Below are positions 8,673 to 18,344 of a DNA stretch of 64,000 nucleotides, in pieces; positions within the stretch are counted from its first letter, which is position 1; every line of letters begins with the position of its first letter. The notes under the pieces were generated by a model that had not been told where the DNA came from, did no database searches, and worked only from the letters and a program-made list of their open reading frames with translations. The stretch comes from Phocaeicola vulgatus ATCC 8482 (lineage in GTDB: Bacteria > Bacteroidota > Bacteroidia > Bacteroidales > Bacteroidaceae): contig NC_009614.1 of the NCBI RefSeq assembly GCF_000012825.1, positions 5,084,001 to 5,148,000 on the forward strand, in the 5' to 3' direction. The translations under genes were made by a program, and so were the position numbers.

Positions 8673-10997
8673 TCAATTTAATGAAATTTCATCAACAAAC
8701 AAGAAAGCCGGATTTCCTTTGCCACCGTGCCAAGCAGGAATGCTATGTTCCGCTAAAGCGGTCACTTTCACATAACGGGCAGTCACCGGATCGAAAGTCA
8801 ACGTATGGTTGAACACTCCATTCTTGTCATCCTGCTTCATTGCCGGATATTTTTCTGAAGCAATTTCCTTAAAGTTCTTTCCGTCTTCGGATACAGCTAC
8901 AGAAAAAGCACGGGCATCAAACACCCAGTCACCTTTTTCCACACAAGTAGAAATAGAAGCGCTGCTGATTTCTGTCGGTTGCTGCATATCAATAACTGCT
9001 TCCATATCATTTTTATAGAAAGCAATCCAACGGCCCGTCTTATAGTTACCGTTACCTTTCAATCCGTCCACCAAAGTGGGAGCGCCTTTGAATTCATATT
9101 GCTTGTTTACCGGTTGCAACATAGTGACAGGTTTCATACTAGCCTTGTTAAAAGCAATTTCCTCTGTAACCACACGGCTATTTCCTGCAGGACGTACAGT
9201 AATCGCTTTAAAAGTACAATTCTGTTTCAATTTCAATGTTTCCGTATACAACTGGGAAGCAGCGGAAGGTTCCGTTCCATCCAAAGTGTAATAGATAGGA
9301 CTATTATCAATAGTAGACAAAGTAACATCCAGCGTACCATCTTTCGGATTAGGAGTAAATACAGCATTTACATCAAAGACATGCTTGGCATAATTATATT
9401 TATAAACATCATAAATATCTACCAACTGAGGCAAACGCTTCAAGAAACCTTCATAGTTTTTCTTTTCCGGCATGGTCCACTGAATTTCAGACAAAGCAGC
9501 CATACGGGGTAATTCCATATATTCTACCTGACTGTAGGTAGGAATGTATTCAGTCCATAAGTTGGCCTGTACGCCAATGATGTATTTCTGCTCTTCCGGA
9601 GTCAGATCAGCCGGCATCGGCTCATAGTTATATACTGTTTCAACGGGTACATATCCACCAATAGCCTCAGGTTCATTAGCAATATCCTTGGTTTGGTAAT
9701 AGTCGAAATACAAATAAGTATTAGGAGTCATAATTACATCATGTTTCTGTTTTGCGGCTTCAATACCTCCGGCAACACCACGCCATGACATTACAGTGGC
9801 ATTGGGAGCCAATCCGCCTTCCAGAATTTCATCCCAACCGATAATCTGACGTCCGTGTCCGTTCAGGAACTTCTCTGCATGATTGATAATGAAACTCTGC
9901 AATCTTTCCTCGGCAGTATGATTCTTGTCAGACTTAAGACCTAAAGCCTTGATACGAGCCTGGCACTTTGGACATTTTGCCCAACGTACCTTAGGACATT
10001 CGTCACCACCTACATGAATATATTCTGATGGGAAAATCTGAATAATTTCCCCTAATACATCTTCAATGAATTTCAAGGTTTCATCATTTCCTGCGCAAAG
10101 CACATCTTCTGATACCCCCCAGATTTTCCATACTTCGTACGGACCACCAGTACAGCCCAAGTTAGGATATGCAGCCAAAGCAGCCTGCATGTGTCCCGGC
10201 ATATCAATTTCCGGTATAACCGTAATATGACGTTCGGCAGCATAAGCTACAATTTCTTTTGCTTCTTCCTGTGTGAAGAATCCACCATAAGGCTTGCCAT
10301 CATATTTTCCCGAGTTATGTCCGATAACCGTTTCCGCTCTTTTAGAACCTATTTCAGTCAGTTCAGGACGACTCTTGATTTCGATTCTCCATCCCTGGTC
10401 TTCAGACAAATGCCAGTGGAAACGGTTGATGTTGTGCAAAGCCAGCATATCAATAAAACGCTTTACAGAATCTACCGGGAAAAAATGACGTGACACATCC
10501 AACATTGCACCACGATAAGAGAAACGAGGATAGTCATTGATTTCAACCGCCGGTAAAGCGATATCCACTCCTTGTGCTACCGGAATAGATTTACGCAACG
10601 TCTGGATGCCATAAAATACTCCGGCTTCCGTAGGTCCTGAAATAACCACTTGGTCGCTGGTTACCTTTAACTGGTATCCTTCAGGATTTTCAGCATTTCC
10701 ACCTAATTGCAGGATTATTCCTTTGCCGTCTGTACCGGCTTGTACAGCCAATGACTTTCCGGTAAGATCTTTGATATAACTTGCCAAAAATTCAGCGTTC
10801 TTTTGCATTTTTTCATTGCCTTCCGGATACATTATCTTAGTTCCATTTGACAAAATAAACGGAGCAGCCTGATCCATTACCGAAATTTCCTGCGGTAACG
10901 GAATTATCTGATAATTTGCTTCTTTCACTTCTGTGTTACAGGATAAAAGCATAAAACCTGCCATTGTCAGCCCTGCAAGGCCCATTAAAGTTTTCAT
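8673..10997 (-). CDS. GH20 beta-N-acetylhexosaminidase with chitobiase-type C-terminal domain
   Basis: Lipoprotein exo-hexosaminidase of 774 residues. The start at 10997 gives MKTLMGLAGLTMAGFMLLSC with a clear lipobox; an in-frame ATG at 11027 would overlap the upstream gene and spoil the signal. The GH20b domain lies at about 25-140. The barrel holds the catalytic pair in HVGGDECPKVRW and the binding segment MSWRGVAGG. After it comes a chitobiase-type beta-sandwich (YYTLDGTEPSAAS) and an F5/8-type domain, as in typical Bacteroides chitobiase-like enzymes. It lies 16 bases after the beta-mannosidase stop. Role: release of beta-linked GlcNAc from N-glycan antennae or chitobiose cores. Confidence 0.93.
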   Translation of the reverse strand: MKTLMGLAGLTMAGFMLLSCNTEVKEANYQIIPLPQEISVMDQAAPFILSNGTKIMYPEGNEKMQKNAEFLASYIKDLTGKSLAVQAGTDGKGIILQLGGNAENPEGYQLKVTSDQVVISGPTEAGVFYGIQTLRKSIPVAQGVDIALPAVEINDYPRFSYRGAMLDVSRHFFPVDSVKRFIDMLALHNINRFHWHLSEDQGWRIEIKSRPELTEIGSKRAETVIGHNSGKYDGKPYGGFFTQEEAKEIVAYAAERHITVIPEIDMPGHMQAALAAYPNLGCTGGPYEVWKIWGVSEDVLCAGNDETLKFIEDVLGEIIQIFPSEYIHVGGDECPKVRWAKCPKCQARIKALGLKSDKNHTAEERLQSFIINHAEKFLNGHGRQIIGWDEILEGGLAPNATVMSWRGVAGGIEAAKQKHDVIMTPNTYLYFDYYQTKDIANEPEAIGGYVPVETVYNYEPMPADLTPEEQKYIIGVQANLWTEYIPTYSQVEYMELPRMAALSEIQWTMPEKKNYEGFLKRLPQLVDIYDVYKYNYAKHVFDVNAVFTPNPKDGTLDVTLSTIDNSPIYYTLDGTEPSAASQLYTETLKLKQNCTFKAITVRPAGNSRVVTEEIAFNKASMKPVTMLQPVNKQYEFKGAPTLVDGLKGNGNYKTGRWIAFYKNDMEAVIDMQQPTEISSASISTCVEKGDWVFDARAFSVAVSEDGKNFKEIASEKYPAMKQDDKNGVFNHTLTFDPVTARYVKVTALAEHSIPAWHGGKGNPAFLFVDEISLN

Positions 10998-11013
10998 AAT
11001 AGATATTAATTGA

Positions 11014-13581
11014 TTAGTTAGTATCACTTAATTGCTTAATAGTTATATCAACCTTTTCATTCTTCTTCAGTTTATCTGAAGTAATAATCACTTTCTTTGT
11101 CTGTCCCGGCAACAAGTCAAAGAAGTTGTCAGTAAATCTCGCACCCTGAACAGGAATCTCTATGAACACATCCCTGGCCAGCTGTCTGGCAGACAGAGTC
11201 ACTTCATATTTTCCATCCATCGGCTTCACTTTATAGCGGATCTCGGTCTTCGGAAGCTCCTGATCTTTTGCGTGGTTAAAGTAATAAATTTCTTCGGATA
11301 AAACCTCACCTTTCTTATTTTTTAATGTCATTAGAAGAAAAGTATTTTGAGGACTTGTTGTCATACCTGCATAAGGTTCCTTATAATATAAGGTGGAAGC
11401 ATTGGCCGGAACCTCGCCCTTGATACTCTTTTTAGTCAGAACCTTTCCATTAAAATCCATCACACGCAACAATAAAGTCACCTCTTTATCCGCTTCCAGT
11501 TTGTCCGACATAACATAAATATTCAAATCCTCCCCTTCCTTGACAGCATCTACCAATACCGGAGCAAAAGCTCTTTTTGCCTGATAATGCAACGCTTTCC
11601 AATTGCCATAATAATCAATGCTCGACCAGGAAACGACCGGCCAGCTGTCATTCAGCTGCCAATATAAAGTTCCCATACAATAGGGACGGTTACGACGATG
11701 GGCTTCCAAACCCTGGCGCACTCCTACCCCCTGCAAAACCAAACCCATATAAACCAACTGATCGAAATCTTCAGGCACTTTATAATACAGTCCCATAGTC
11801 TTCTTGATGAGGAAATTACCGATAGTGGCTTTTTGATGAGCATTCATCACCTCCGATTCCAATGCATAATCTTCCGGTGAGGCAAAAGTAGCAATCGTCT
11901 TCATTTCAGGAAATGCCTGAAAACCAAACTCACTCATAAAACGCGGAATTTCCGTATCCAGACTTTCAAACGGTTTCTGACCATACCAGATACCCCAATT
12001 ATGGCTGTCGGCAATCTTCCAACTTTCGGGACGTCCCCAATTGGCCTCGTACGGAGAACCATGCATATAGAAACGGTCCGGATCAAGTTCAGCTACTTTA
12101 CGAGGCAACAACTCACGGAAAAGTTTGTCATAGCCCTGCTTCATTCCTTCCATAATACCGGGATCAGTGTATTTCTTATCCCATCCCCAGTAGCGCATAC
12201 CTTCATAAATTTCATTGTTTCCACACCACATAGCCAGACTGGCATGGTTCCGTAAACGCTTGATATTATATTCCGCCTCGGCCTCTACCCGTTTCATAAA
12301 AGCAGGATCGGACGGATAAGTAGTGCAGGCAAAAATAAAATCCTGCCAAACTAAAATTCCATTCTCGTCCGCCGCCTGGTAAAAAGCATCATCCTCATAA
12401 ATTCCTCCACCCCATACACGAATCATATTCATATTGGCATCTTTCACATCCTTGAACAACTGGCGGTAACGTTCTTCAGTAATGTTAGGCAGCAAAGCAT
12501 CATCCGGGATAAAATTCGCGCCTTTGGCAAACATAGGTTCACCATTGACTACAAAATAGAAGGATTCTCCCTGATCGTCTTTTTCTTTCACCACCTTTAT
12601 TGTACGGAGTCCGATACGCTCTTTTTGAGAAGCTATCACTTTACCATCCACCTTTATTACGGCTTCAAAGTCATACAATGCAGGTTCCCCCCAACCATTA
12701 GGCATCCATAAATGAGGCTGCCGTATCTCTATGGGAAGAAGAATATGGTTTGTTCCCGGCTGCAATGTCACCTCTTTCTGTTCGGTTACCTTTTCACCCT
12801 CCTTATAAGAATAAGCAACGGTTACTTCCGCTTTCTGAGGAGTTGCAGAAACACTGTTTACAGTCAGGCGGTTTTCAACTTTCGCCAGATCTTTTGTTAC
12901 CGAAGCCTGACGTACATAGTAATCATCAATGCGTGCCACATCATAGAAAGTCAGTGTCACAGGCCGCCAGATACCACTGGTTACCAAGCGGATTCCCCAA
13001 TCCCAGCCATAACTGTAAGGCGCTTTACGGCTATAGATACTAACCCGCTTATCACTATGATCATTATCAGCAGGATAATCAAAACCATTGGTTTCCCATT
13101 GGGGTAAAGTTTGCTTGACAGGTGAATGAAACAGAATCTGCAAATGGTTTTCTCCCTTCCGCAACACCTCTTTTACCGGAAGAGTATAGCCGACAAACAT
13201 ATTGTCCGTACGTTCCAACAAAGAGCCGTTCAGGTAAATATCCGCATACGTATCCAACCCTTCCAAAATCAACAAGGCAGCATCCCGCGAGAGTTGCTCA
13301 TCCGTCACATTAAAAGTAGTTTTATAGACCCAGTCCTCATTCTCCACCCACTGCACTTTTTGCTCATTCATCCCATAAAATGGATTGGGCAGCTTATTAT
13401 GAGAAATCAAATCCTGATGTACCGTTCCGGGCACCGTAGCCGGCAACCATTCATTCCGGCCGACCTGGGCGAACTCCCATCCCTTATCAAGACTCAGACT
13501 CTCTGACTTCTTATACTCCTTTGCACTGAGCATCATCGGAAAGCATCCTAACATCATCAAAACTTTTAATGTTTTCTTCAT
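11014..13581 (-). CDS. GH2 beta-mannosidase
   Basis: Enzyme of 855 residues with a signal peptide (about 1-20). The N-terminal sugar-binding domain begins SLDKGWEFAQV and carries ATVPGTVHQDL, typical of beta-mannosidases. In the barrel the acid/base is Glu457 in MWCGNNEIYEG, where the CGNNE form is diagnostic of beta-mannosidase rather than beta-galactosidase, and the nucleophile is Glu551 in RFMSEFGFQ. The substrate would be the single beta-1,4-linked mannose of the N-glycan core (Man-GlcNAc). This is the enzyme in the locus that most directly points to N-glycans as the substrate. Adjacent genes are 16 and 26 bases away on the same strand. Confidence 0.92.
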   Translation of the reverse strand: MKKTLKVLMMLGCFPMMLSAKEYKKSESLSLDKGWEFAQVGRNEWLPATVPGTVHQDLISHNKLPNPFYGMNEQKVQWVENEDWVYKTTFNVTDEQLSRDAALLILEGLDTYADIYLNGSLLERTDNMFVGYTLPVKEVLRKGENHLQILFHSPVKQTLPQWETNGFDYPADNDHSDKRVSIYSRKAPYSYGWDWGIRLVTSGIWRPVTLTFYDVARIDDYYVRQASVTKDLAKVENRLTVNSVSATPQKAEVTVAYSYKEGEKVTEQKEVTLQPGTNHILLPIEIRQPHLWMPNGWGEPALYDFEAVIKVDGKVIASQKERIGLRTIKVVKEKDDQGESFYFVVNGEPMFAKGANFIPDDALLPNITEERYRQLFKDVKDANMNMIRVWGGGIYEDDAFYQAADENGILVWQDFIFACTTYPSDPAFMKRVEAEAEYNIKRLRNHASLAMWCGNNEIYEGMRYWGWDKKYTDPGIMEGMKQGYDKLFRELLPRKVAELDPDRFYMHGSPYEANWGRPESWKIADSHNWGIWYGQKPFESLDTEIPRFMSEFGFQAFPEMKTIATFASPEDYALESEVMNAHQKATIGNFLIKKTMGLYYKVPEDFDQLVYMGLVLQGVGVRQGLEAHRRNRPYCMGTLYWQLNDSWPVVSWSSIDYYGNWKALHYQAKRAFAPVLVDAVKEGEDLNIYVMSDKLEADKEVTLLLRVMDFNGKVLTKKSIKGEVPANASTLYYKEPYAGMTTSPQNTFLLMTLKNKKGEVLSEEIYYFNHAKDQELPKTEIRYKVKPMDGKYEVTLSARQLARDVFIEIPVQGARFTDNFFDLLPGQTKKVIITSDKLKKNEKVDITIKQLSDTN

Positions 13582-13607
13582 CTTACCTATCTTTATTAAT
13601 TTATATA

Positions 13608-15671
13608 CTATTCAGCCCGGAATGTGGATGCAGGCAAACCGGCGCCATTTACCAGATTGGCACGGGTAAATGGCTGCCATCCGTAACGAACCGTTTCCGG
13701 CTCTTTCACCTTGTCACTCCATACTTTTATTTTACCGTTTTCAACAACAGCCTGTGCCGGATAAAATAATCCATCATCACCTGCCACTTCGAATGTACGA
13801 AGCGATTTCCCATCCGAAGTCGACAACTCCTCCGCATAATCAAAAGAAATATAAGCCGCACCTCCACTAAATACGACCGATTTATAAAGCGGTCCCGAAG
13901 GAATGACATTTTTATATCCGTATGTTTTATTCAAAGCCCATGCAGCCAACCGTTCACCGACTTCTCTTTTCTGTTTGGGGTGTACGTCCAATGAGTCTCC
14001 CCTATCTGAACTGACAGCCATACCGGTATGAGGAATCTCCGCCATCAAACGACGCTGGCTATCACGGAACCAAGTCCATGACGGACGGTCTATACTGGAC
14101 AATTGGACAAAATAGAATGGAAGTTCCGCATCCCCCCAATTCTTGCGCCAACTTTCCACCAACAATCCGAACAACTTTTCATGAGCCTCCCGATTATGGG
14201 CATTGGACTCACCCTGATACCAAATAAAGCCTTTGACCGGAAACTGTTCCAAAGGACGGATACCCGATTCATACAAATAACAAGGCTCATAAGGATGGCG
14301 TTGCAATTTATTGGAAGACTGCTTTACATTCAAGGCAGCACGCCCACGCACCCAGTCTTGAATAAAATCATTCTGCATCCAATTACGTAAGATAGCCGGA
14401 AAACGATATTCCAATGTACTACGGTCTATCCATGCTTCAGTAGGAGATCCGCCAATGGCATTGCAAATCAGTCCTACAGGAACTTGCAAACTATCCTGCA
14501 ATTTCTTTCCGAAATAGTAAGCCACCGCCGAGAAATTACCGGCTGTTTCAGGCGAACAAACTGTCCACCGTGTATCCTTATAATATTGCAGATGATTCAA
14601 TGAATCGAGTACCGAAGCATCCCACTCCACCGCATCCGTACGCCAACGGGCTTTCATATCATAAAAACGGATATTGCTATTTGCAGCTTGAGGAACATCT
14701 TGTGCGGCAGTCGCACTCCAATTCAGATAAAACTCCATATTCGATTGTCCGGAACAGAGCCACACTTCTCCCGCCAACACATTTTCATAGACCAGTTTCC
14801 GTTTTTCTGTAGAAACAGTCAGCGTATATGGACCGCCCGCCTTCAATGGCCGGACATCCACCGCCCACTTTCCATCTGCTCCCGTCACAGCCTGAAGTTT
14901 CTGCCTGTCTATGGAAACAGTCACTTTCTCACCGGCATCCGCTTTTCCCTGAATAGTCAGCAGACGCCCATGCTGCAATACCATATTGTCCGTATAAATT
15001 TCCGGCATTTGCAAACCGCCAAAATCACCGGTTATGCCTTCATACACCGTTTTTGCCAGGACAGCCGCACCTTCCTTATCAGGATGGACAGCATCGGGCA
15101 ACATAAAAGGATATGGATATAAAGGTGCATGAAAATCTATCAACTGTACTTGTGCGTATTTCGCTATCGTTTCTATAGCCAGCTGAATCTCATCATGCCA
15201 GTCGCGTGTGCCGGACTCAAACCGCGGATGACGGTCGGCAATCGGAGTCAGACGGGCAATCAAAATACGACATTCAGGATTCGCCACTCTGAACGAATCA
15301 ATCAGTGCACGATAATCCGCTATAAAAAAATCACGGTAATTGGGCCAATCACGCGGATCTGTATCATTCACTCCTAAATGAATAACCACTACATCACCAG
15401 CAAAAGCCAATGCATCCTTAAACTCTTTCTGTTGCATAAAAGGCCGGTGTCCCTTGTTCAGCAACGTAGCTCCCGGCTTTCCAAAACGCTCCACCGTATA
15501 CCCTTCACCCAGCATTTGCTGTAACCGGGCAGGATAGGACTCCTTATCAGGATCGGATACACCTATGCCATAGGTAATGCTATTACCTACACAAGCAACC
15601 TTCACCCGCTTCCGTGCAAATGAAACGGTACAAAGAAACAAACATAAAATCAGTATTAATGTCTTCTTCAT
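13608..15671 (-). CDS. nanS: two-domain sialate O-acetylesterase (NanS type)
   Basis: Secreted esterase of 687 residues with two catalytic modules. After a signal peptide (1-19), an SGNH hydrolase domain (about 22-215) shows GNSIT with Ser31, GVND at 100-103 and DAVHP with Asp193/His196. The second module (about 220-687) is a sialate 9-O-acetylesterase domain with CSGQSNM (nucleophile Ser310) and WYQGESNAHN. This tandem layout matches the NanS enzymes known from Bacteroidetes such as Tannerella forsythia. Role: remove O-acetyl groups from sialic acids so the neighbouring sialidase can act. Its start overlaps the stop of the upstream SGNH gene by 4 bases. Assignment is well supported by domains and context. 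Confidence 0.9.
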   Translation of the reverse strand: MKKTLILILCLFLCTVSFARKRVKVACVGNSITYGIGVSDPDKESYPARLQQMLGEGYTVERFGKPGATLLNKGHRPFMQQKEFKDALAFAGDVVVIHLGVNDTDPRDWPNYRDFFIADYRALIDSFRVANPECRILIARLTPIADRHPRFESGTRDWHDEIQLAIETIAKYAQVQLIDFHAPLYPYPFMLPDAVHPDKEGAAVLAKTVYEGITGDFGGLQMPEIYTDNMVLQHGRLLTIQGKADAGEKVTVSIDRQKLQAVTGADGKWAVDVRPLKAGGPYTLTVSTEKRKLVYENVLAGEVWLCSGQSNMEFYLNWSATAAQDVPQAANSNIRFYDMKARWRTDAVEWDASVLDSLNHLQYYKDTRWTVCSPETAGNFSAVAYYFGKKLQDSLQVPVGLICNAIGGSPTEAWIDRSTLEYRFPAILRNWMQNDFIQDWVRGRAALNVKQSSNKLQRHPYEPCYLYESGIRPLEQFPVKGFIWYQGESNAHNREAHEKLFGLLVESWRKNWGDAELPFYFVQLSSIDRPSWTWFRDSQRRLMAEIPHTGMAVSSDRGDSLDVHPKQKREVGERLAAWALNKTYGYKNVIPSGPLYKSVVFSGGAAYISFDYAEELSTSDGKSLRTFEVAGDDGLFYPAQAVVENGKIKVWSDKVKEPETVRYGWQPFTRANLVNGAGLPASTFRAE

Positions 15672-16333
15672 TTCTGGTCAACATAAGGTTTTACAATATC
15701 ACGCCACAGCAAGTATCCCTTTCCTAATAAATGTAATCCGTCATTAGTGTATACTGGATTCATCTTGCCTGTCTCTTTCTCCACAAAATGACTATACAAA
15801 TCAATATAGGCAACTCCTTCCTTTACCGCCAATGGTTCCAACAAATCATTAATTTGTTTTACCACCTGCCAGCGTGATGTATGCCCGTTAAACATACCGT
15901 AACAATCATTCACCGGCAATACACTTTGCAAATATAATTTTGTTTTTGGAGATTCTTGCTTTATTTTCCGAACAATCATACTTATTTCTGAAATAATTTT
16001 ATCCGCAGACGTTCCCCGAGAAACATCATTGATACCGATCAATAAAAAAATCTTTGCCGGTTTTCCCTTTACAATCGGATCCAAACGGTCATATACCCCC
16101 ATACAGATATCTCCACTGATACCCCTGTTCTTCACATTCTTATTTTGAAACAACTCAGCCCACTCGCAACCGTTGGTAATACTGTTCCCTAAAAAAATAA
16201 TATCTTTTGAAGTAACCGGAAGTTCTTCAAACAAAGTCGCTCTCTGCTCATAAAAAGTAGAATACTTGCGTTCCTGAGCAAACTGGGGTAACGCTAATAA
16301 TAATCCCAATAACAATAAGACAATACGTTTCAT
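15668..16333 (-). CDS. SGNH/GDSL-family esterase
   Basis: Small secreted hydrolase of 221 residues with a signal peptide (MKRIVLLLLGLLLALPQFAQ). The SGNH blocks are visible: GNSITNG with the nucleophile Ser, GIS(G) with the block II Gly, GINDVSRG with the block III Asn, and DGLHLLGKG with the catalytic Asp and His. It is similar in organization to the N-terminal domain of the next gene, with which it overlaps by 4 bases, so the two probably arose from related modules and may share deacetylation of sugars. The substrate is not readable; sialic acid, GlcNAc or another O-acetyl sugar are all possible. Confidence 0.85.
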   Translation of the reverse strand: MKRIVLLLLGLLLALPQFAQERKYSTFYEQRATLFEELPVTSKDIIFLGNSITNGCEWAELFQNKNVKNRGISGDICMGVYDRLDPIVKGKPAKIFLLIGINDVSRGTSADKIISEISMIVRKIKQESPKTKLYLQSVLPVNDCYGMFNGHTSRWQVVKQINDLLEPLAVKEGVAYIDLYSHFVEKETGKMNPVYTNDGLHLLGKGYLLWRDIVKPYVDQK

Positions 16334-16334
16334 T

Positions 16335-18341
16335 TTATTTTTGTTTATCTGGTGAATAAATCAATCCCTCTACCGCCCTTTCTCCGTCAGGAGTCACAAA
16401 GACAGCAGTAAACATCCACTTCACAAGACGCGTCTCAGCCATCTTAAACTTGCCGATAGGCAACTTTAAGAAAACCTTGTTCCAACCTTTATTTAAATGC
16501 ACCGCCAATGGCACTCTTCCTACGCAATTCTCATTTCCCAAAGGTACTTCATAACTTTTCACCTTATGCGTAGCAGTCCATACAGGAGGTAATATTTCAC
16601 GATCATTAATCCAGATACGGCTTCCCTTATAATCCCATTTGTCAGGCAATGGCGCCAGATCCATCTCCGAACGGCTATAATTCTGAAACTCTGCCCATAA
16701 CCCCACTTCCTGGTCTTTGGGCGAATACACCCAAGTATATGCATAAGCCGTGTGGTTTTCCTTAGGATCAGCATAAAAAGCAGGAACCATATCCCCCCAG
16801 ACATGGCGTAAATAAATACCTGCCCCTATTGCCTGACGTACACCATACGTATTCCCGTTATAATGATAGATATCCTTTAACTCCTGTTCAGGCGGGAACA
16901 CCTTATCCATATCTCCCCCATTAGGAAAAGCATCCGTAATATTCCATTTTACATTAGTCTGTTTTACATAGGCGAAAGGATATCCTTTAAACGTATGCTC
17001 CTTATGCCACAACATACGCTTTTCAAAATCAGCGAATTCTTTGAATGCTTCCGTGTCTTCGGGTGGAAGTATCGTACCCAGTCCGTCAAAATATTCCGTA
17101 CCTCCCCCTCTCCAGGCACGCTCGGCAATAGCAAGCATATTGGGATACAAGCCATTTTCAATAACCAGATTCCACTCATTGTCAATCAAACGATCGTGCC
17201 ACAAAGCCAATATAGTTCCCGCAATGTCCTCACTGCCTTCTGCCTGATCATAAATACGGCTGTTGTACAAAGCTACAATATCACCGAAAACATCAAAATG
17301 ATTCAGATAATGAAATTTGGAATCGATAGCAGGAATACCCGGTTGCGCCTTTCCACGGTAACTCCACAAATGTGTCATGTCTATTTCCCCCGGTTTATAG
17401 TGCCAGCCCGGATTCCAGGATATTACTTTTTTCCCTTTTGAGCGTACATACGCCACCATTTCGGGTACAAAATGCGGATTGGTAAACTCCACCTCATCCG
17501 TACCTATATGTAAATAAGGCACATCAAATGTCTCACACACCTCATCCAGCAACAGTTTCAATATTTTCATCCCTTCCGGACTTTGCATATCATGGCGGAA
17601 AGCACGCACAAAGGCAGCACTATGCCCCGGCATATCTATCTCAGGAATCAACAACACCTGATGTTTCTTACAAAAATCCACCAAATCGCGTGCCTCTTCC
17701 AGCGTATAATATTTACCCGGCATACGGATGGTATTCACACTATCATTCAGCATAGGAAAGATTTTACTTTCCAATCTCCATGCCTGGTTTTCAGTAAGAT
17801 GCCAATGAAATACATTAATCTTAAACCGAGATAAAATCTCGATCTCTCTTTTCAATTCTTCCATTGAAATATAACTGCGTCCCACATCCTGCATAAATCC
17901 GCGTATCCGGAATGCCGGCCAGTCTACAATCTCACATCCGGCAACAGAACTTCTCTTCCCTTTTTTCCGTTCCAATTGCCGAAGTGTCTGCATAGCCCAA
18001 TACACTCCCTGTTCTGTTACAGCCTCTATCTTTATCCGCTTGTTTGAAACAGAAAGACGATAGGCTTCAGCCCCGTTTAGCCTGGCTTCCTCAATAGACG
18101 GAACCAGTTCCACTTCAATCACCGATGACGAGTGTTCAACAATCTCACCACCTGCATTCATGATAAAAACTTCCCACTCCGGCCTCAACACCGGAGTAGA
18201 AAGTTTCACCTTTCCCATAGTAAAGTTCTTCCCCGTATCCTTATACAACTGAGGTTTAGGAAGTAACGAGATACTGGTTTGTGCTATAGTTACAGCACAA
18301 ACCAGTATCATACCAATAAAACTAGAAAATCTGCGTTTCAT
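16335..18341 (-). CDS. divergent GH20-family hexosaminidase
   Basis: Secreted protein of 668 residues with a signal peptide (about 1-20) and the GH20 order: N-terminal alpha/beta domain (about 25-130), then TIM barrel starting RIRGFMQDVGRSYIS. The catalytic pair is retained in HIGTDEVEF, but the second glycine of the usual HxGGDE motif is threonine. The barrel also lacks the usual MSWRG segment; the matching region reads VISWNPGW. The C-terminal half (about 430-668) is beta-rich and unlike that of the two other GH20 genes in this locus. Stop-to-start spacing of 1-3 bases with its neighbours indicates tight coupling. It may cleave a different linkage from the other two; a lost activity is less likely because Asp-Glu is intact. 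Confidence 0.85.
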   Translation of the reverse strand: MKRRFSSFIGMILVCAVTIAQTSISLLPKPQLYKDTGKNFTMGKVKLSTPVLRPEWEVFIMNAGGEIVEHSSSVIEVELVPSIEEARLNGAEAYRLSVSNKRIKIEAVTEQGVYWAMQTLRQLERKKGKRSSVAGCEIVDWPAFRIRGFMQDVGRSYISMEELKREIEILSRFKINVFHWHLTENQAWRLESKIFPMLNDSVNTIRMPGKYYTLEEARDLVDFCKKHQVLLIPEIDMPGHSAAFVRAFRHDMQSPEGMKILKLLLDEVCETFDVPYLHIGTDEVEFTNPHFVPEMVAYVRSKGKKVISWNPGWHYKPGEIDMTHLWSYRGKAQPGIPAIDSKFHYLNHFDVFGDIVALYNSRIYDQAEGSEDIAGTILALWHDRLIDNEWNLVIENGLYPNMLAIAERAWRGGGTEYFDGLGTILPPEDTEAFKEFADFEKRMLWHKEHTFKGYPFAYVKQTNVKWNITDAFPNGGDMDKVFPPEQELKDIYHYNGNTYGVRQAIGAGIYLRHVWGDMVPAFYADPKENHTAYAYTWVYSPKDQEVGLWAEFQNYSRSEMDLAPLPDKWDYKGSRIWINDREILPPVWTATHKVKSYEVPLGNENCVGRVPLAVHLNKGWNKVFLKLPIGKFKMAETRLVKWMFTAVFVTPDGERAVEGLIYSPDKQK

Positions 18342-18344
18342 TAT

